Assembly: GCA_022571535.1 (NCBI GenBank)
Contig: JACZXR010000176.1
Location: forward strand, 1-5,747
From: Deltaproteobacteria bacterium
Lineage (GTDB): Bacteria > Desulfobacterota > Binatia > UBA9968 > CAXXLF01
DNA length: 5,747 nucleotides
Reading direction: 5' to 3'
Shown: piece by piece, positions 5,666 to 5,747 of the stretch
How positions within the stretch are numbered: position 1 is the stretch's first letter
How the letters are laid out: each line of letters opens with the position of its first letter
Notes under the pieces: model-generated
Seen by the model: the letters and a program-made list of their open reading frames with translations, nothing else
Told to the model about the DNA's origin: nothing
Database searches by the model: none
Translations under genes and position numbers: made by a program

Positions 5666-5747
5666 ATGTGCTCTGATGCTCAAAGGGGATATTTTCTTGG
5701 TTTGACTATTTTCGAATCGGGGTTGATCGTGGGTCTCCAATTACACT
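5666..5747 (+). CDS. Probable start of a further gene, cut by the window end
   Basis: An ATG preceded by GAAGGGG (5653-5659), six bases upstream, opens a frame of 27 codons that reaches the window end without a stop. The peptide has a short polar start (MCSDAQRG) and then a hydrophobic stretch, YFLGLTIFESGLIVGLQLH, that could be a first membrane helix. The pattern FE.GL followed by a hydrophobic run is reminiscent of the first helix of CPBP-type intramembrane proteases, but this is only a weak resemblance from a fragment. A TATACT at 5621-5626 could be a -10 box, but no -35 at proper spacing was found. It is separated from the ACP gene by 154 bases. Confidence 0.4.
   Translation, partial: MCSDAQRGYFLGLTIFESGLIVGLQLH
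5710..5728 (+). repeat. Possible degenerate third copy of the 19-base repeat
   Basis: TTTCGAATCGGGGTTGATC matches the - strand reading of 5528-5546 at 16 of 19 positions, in the same orientation as the copy at 111-129. It lies inside the putative partial gene at the window end, so it may be chance, or a sign that the 5666 frame is not coding. Confidence 0.3.

Noticed and set aside
5705..5747. TTCGAATC at 5711-5718 looks like a tRNA T-loop
   Set aside because: No pairing T-stem, acceptor stem or anticodon arm could be found on either strand.

Overview
The window carries five complete protein genes, all on the + strand, plus a probable sixth that runs off the right end. Base composition is moderate, GTG or TTG starts are used twice, and A/T-rich dispersed repeats sit between genes. 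An environmental, probably Gram-negative, bacterium is plausible, but the sequence does not fix a phylum. No rRNA, tRNA, CRISPR array, transposase or integrase was seen.

Left block (150-3525): three close-packed genes that look like one operon. They are a HAD-superfamily phosphatase of the MtnX/phosphoserine-phosphatase-like type (GTG start), a class III PLP aminotransferase whose ATG overlaps the phosphatase stop by one base (TAATG), and, after 32 bases, a 427-residue multi-pass membrane protein of unrecognised family with conserved-looking His motifs (TTG start). No methionine-salvage partners are visible, so the phosphatase substrate is open.

Middle (3526-4031): about 410 bases with no convincing gene, then an A/T-rich palindromic repeat element (A, 3938-4026) that runs almost to the fabG start.

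Right block (4032-5511): a complete FabG-type 3-oxoacyl-ACP reductase, a second palindromic element (B, 4780-4871), and a 205-residue acyl carrier protein with an intact phosphopantetheine Ser. About 100 residues separate the ACP core from its last helix. Elements A and B share degenerate 7-base repeats and are inverted copies of each other, so fabG is bracketed by inverted repeats starting next to its start and stop codons. A strong ribosome-binding site and a 27-codon open frame at 5666 suggest another gene, possibly a membrane protein.

A separate 19-base inverted repeat (18/19 identical) lies at 111-129 and 5528-5546, so the five complete genes sit between its arms. A poorer third copy lies at 5710-5728.

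Working together (inference): FabG and the ACP point to acyl-chain processing on a dedicated carrier. The aminotransferase and phosphatase could make or modify an amino-containing small molecule or lipid head group, and the membrane protein could act on a lipid or cofactor. No ketosynthase, dehydratase or ligase is in view, so the product cannot be named.
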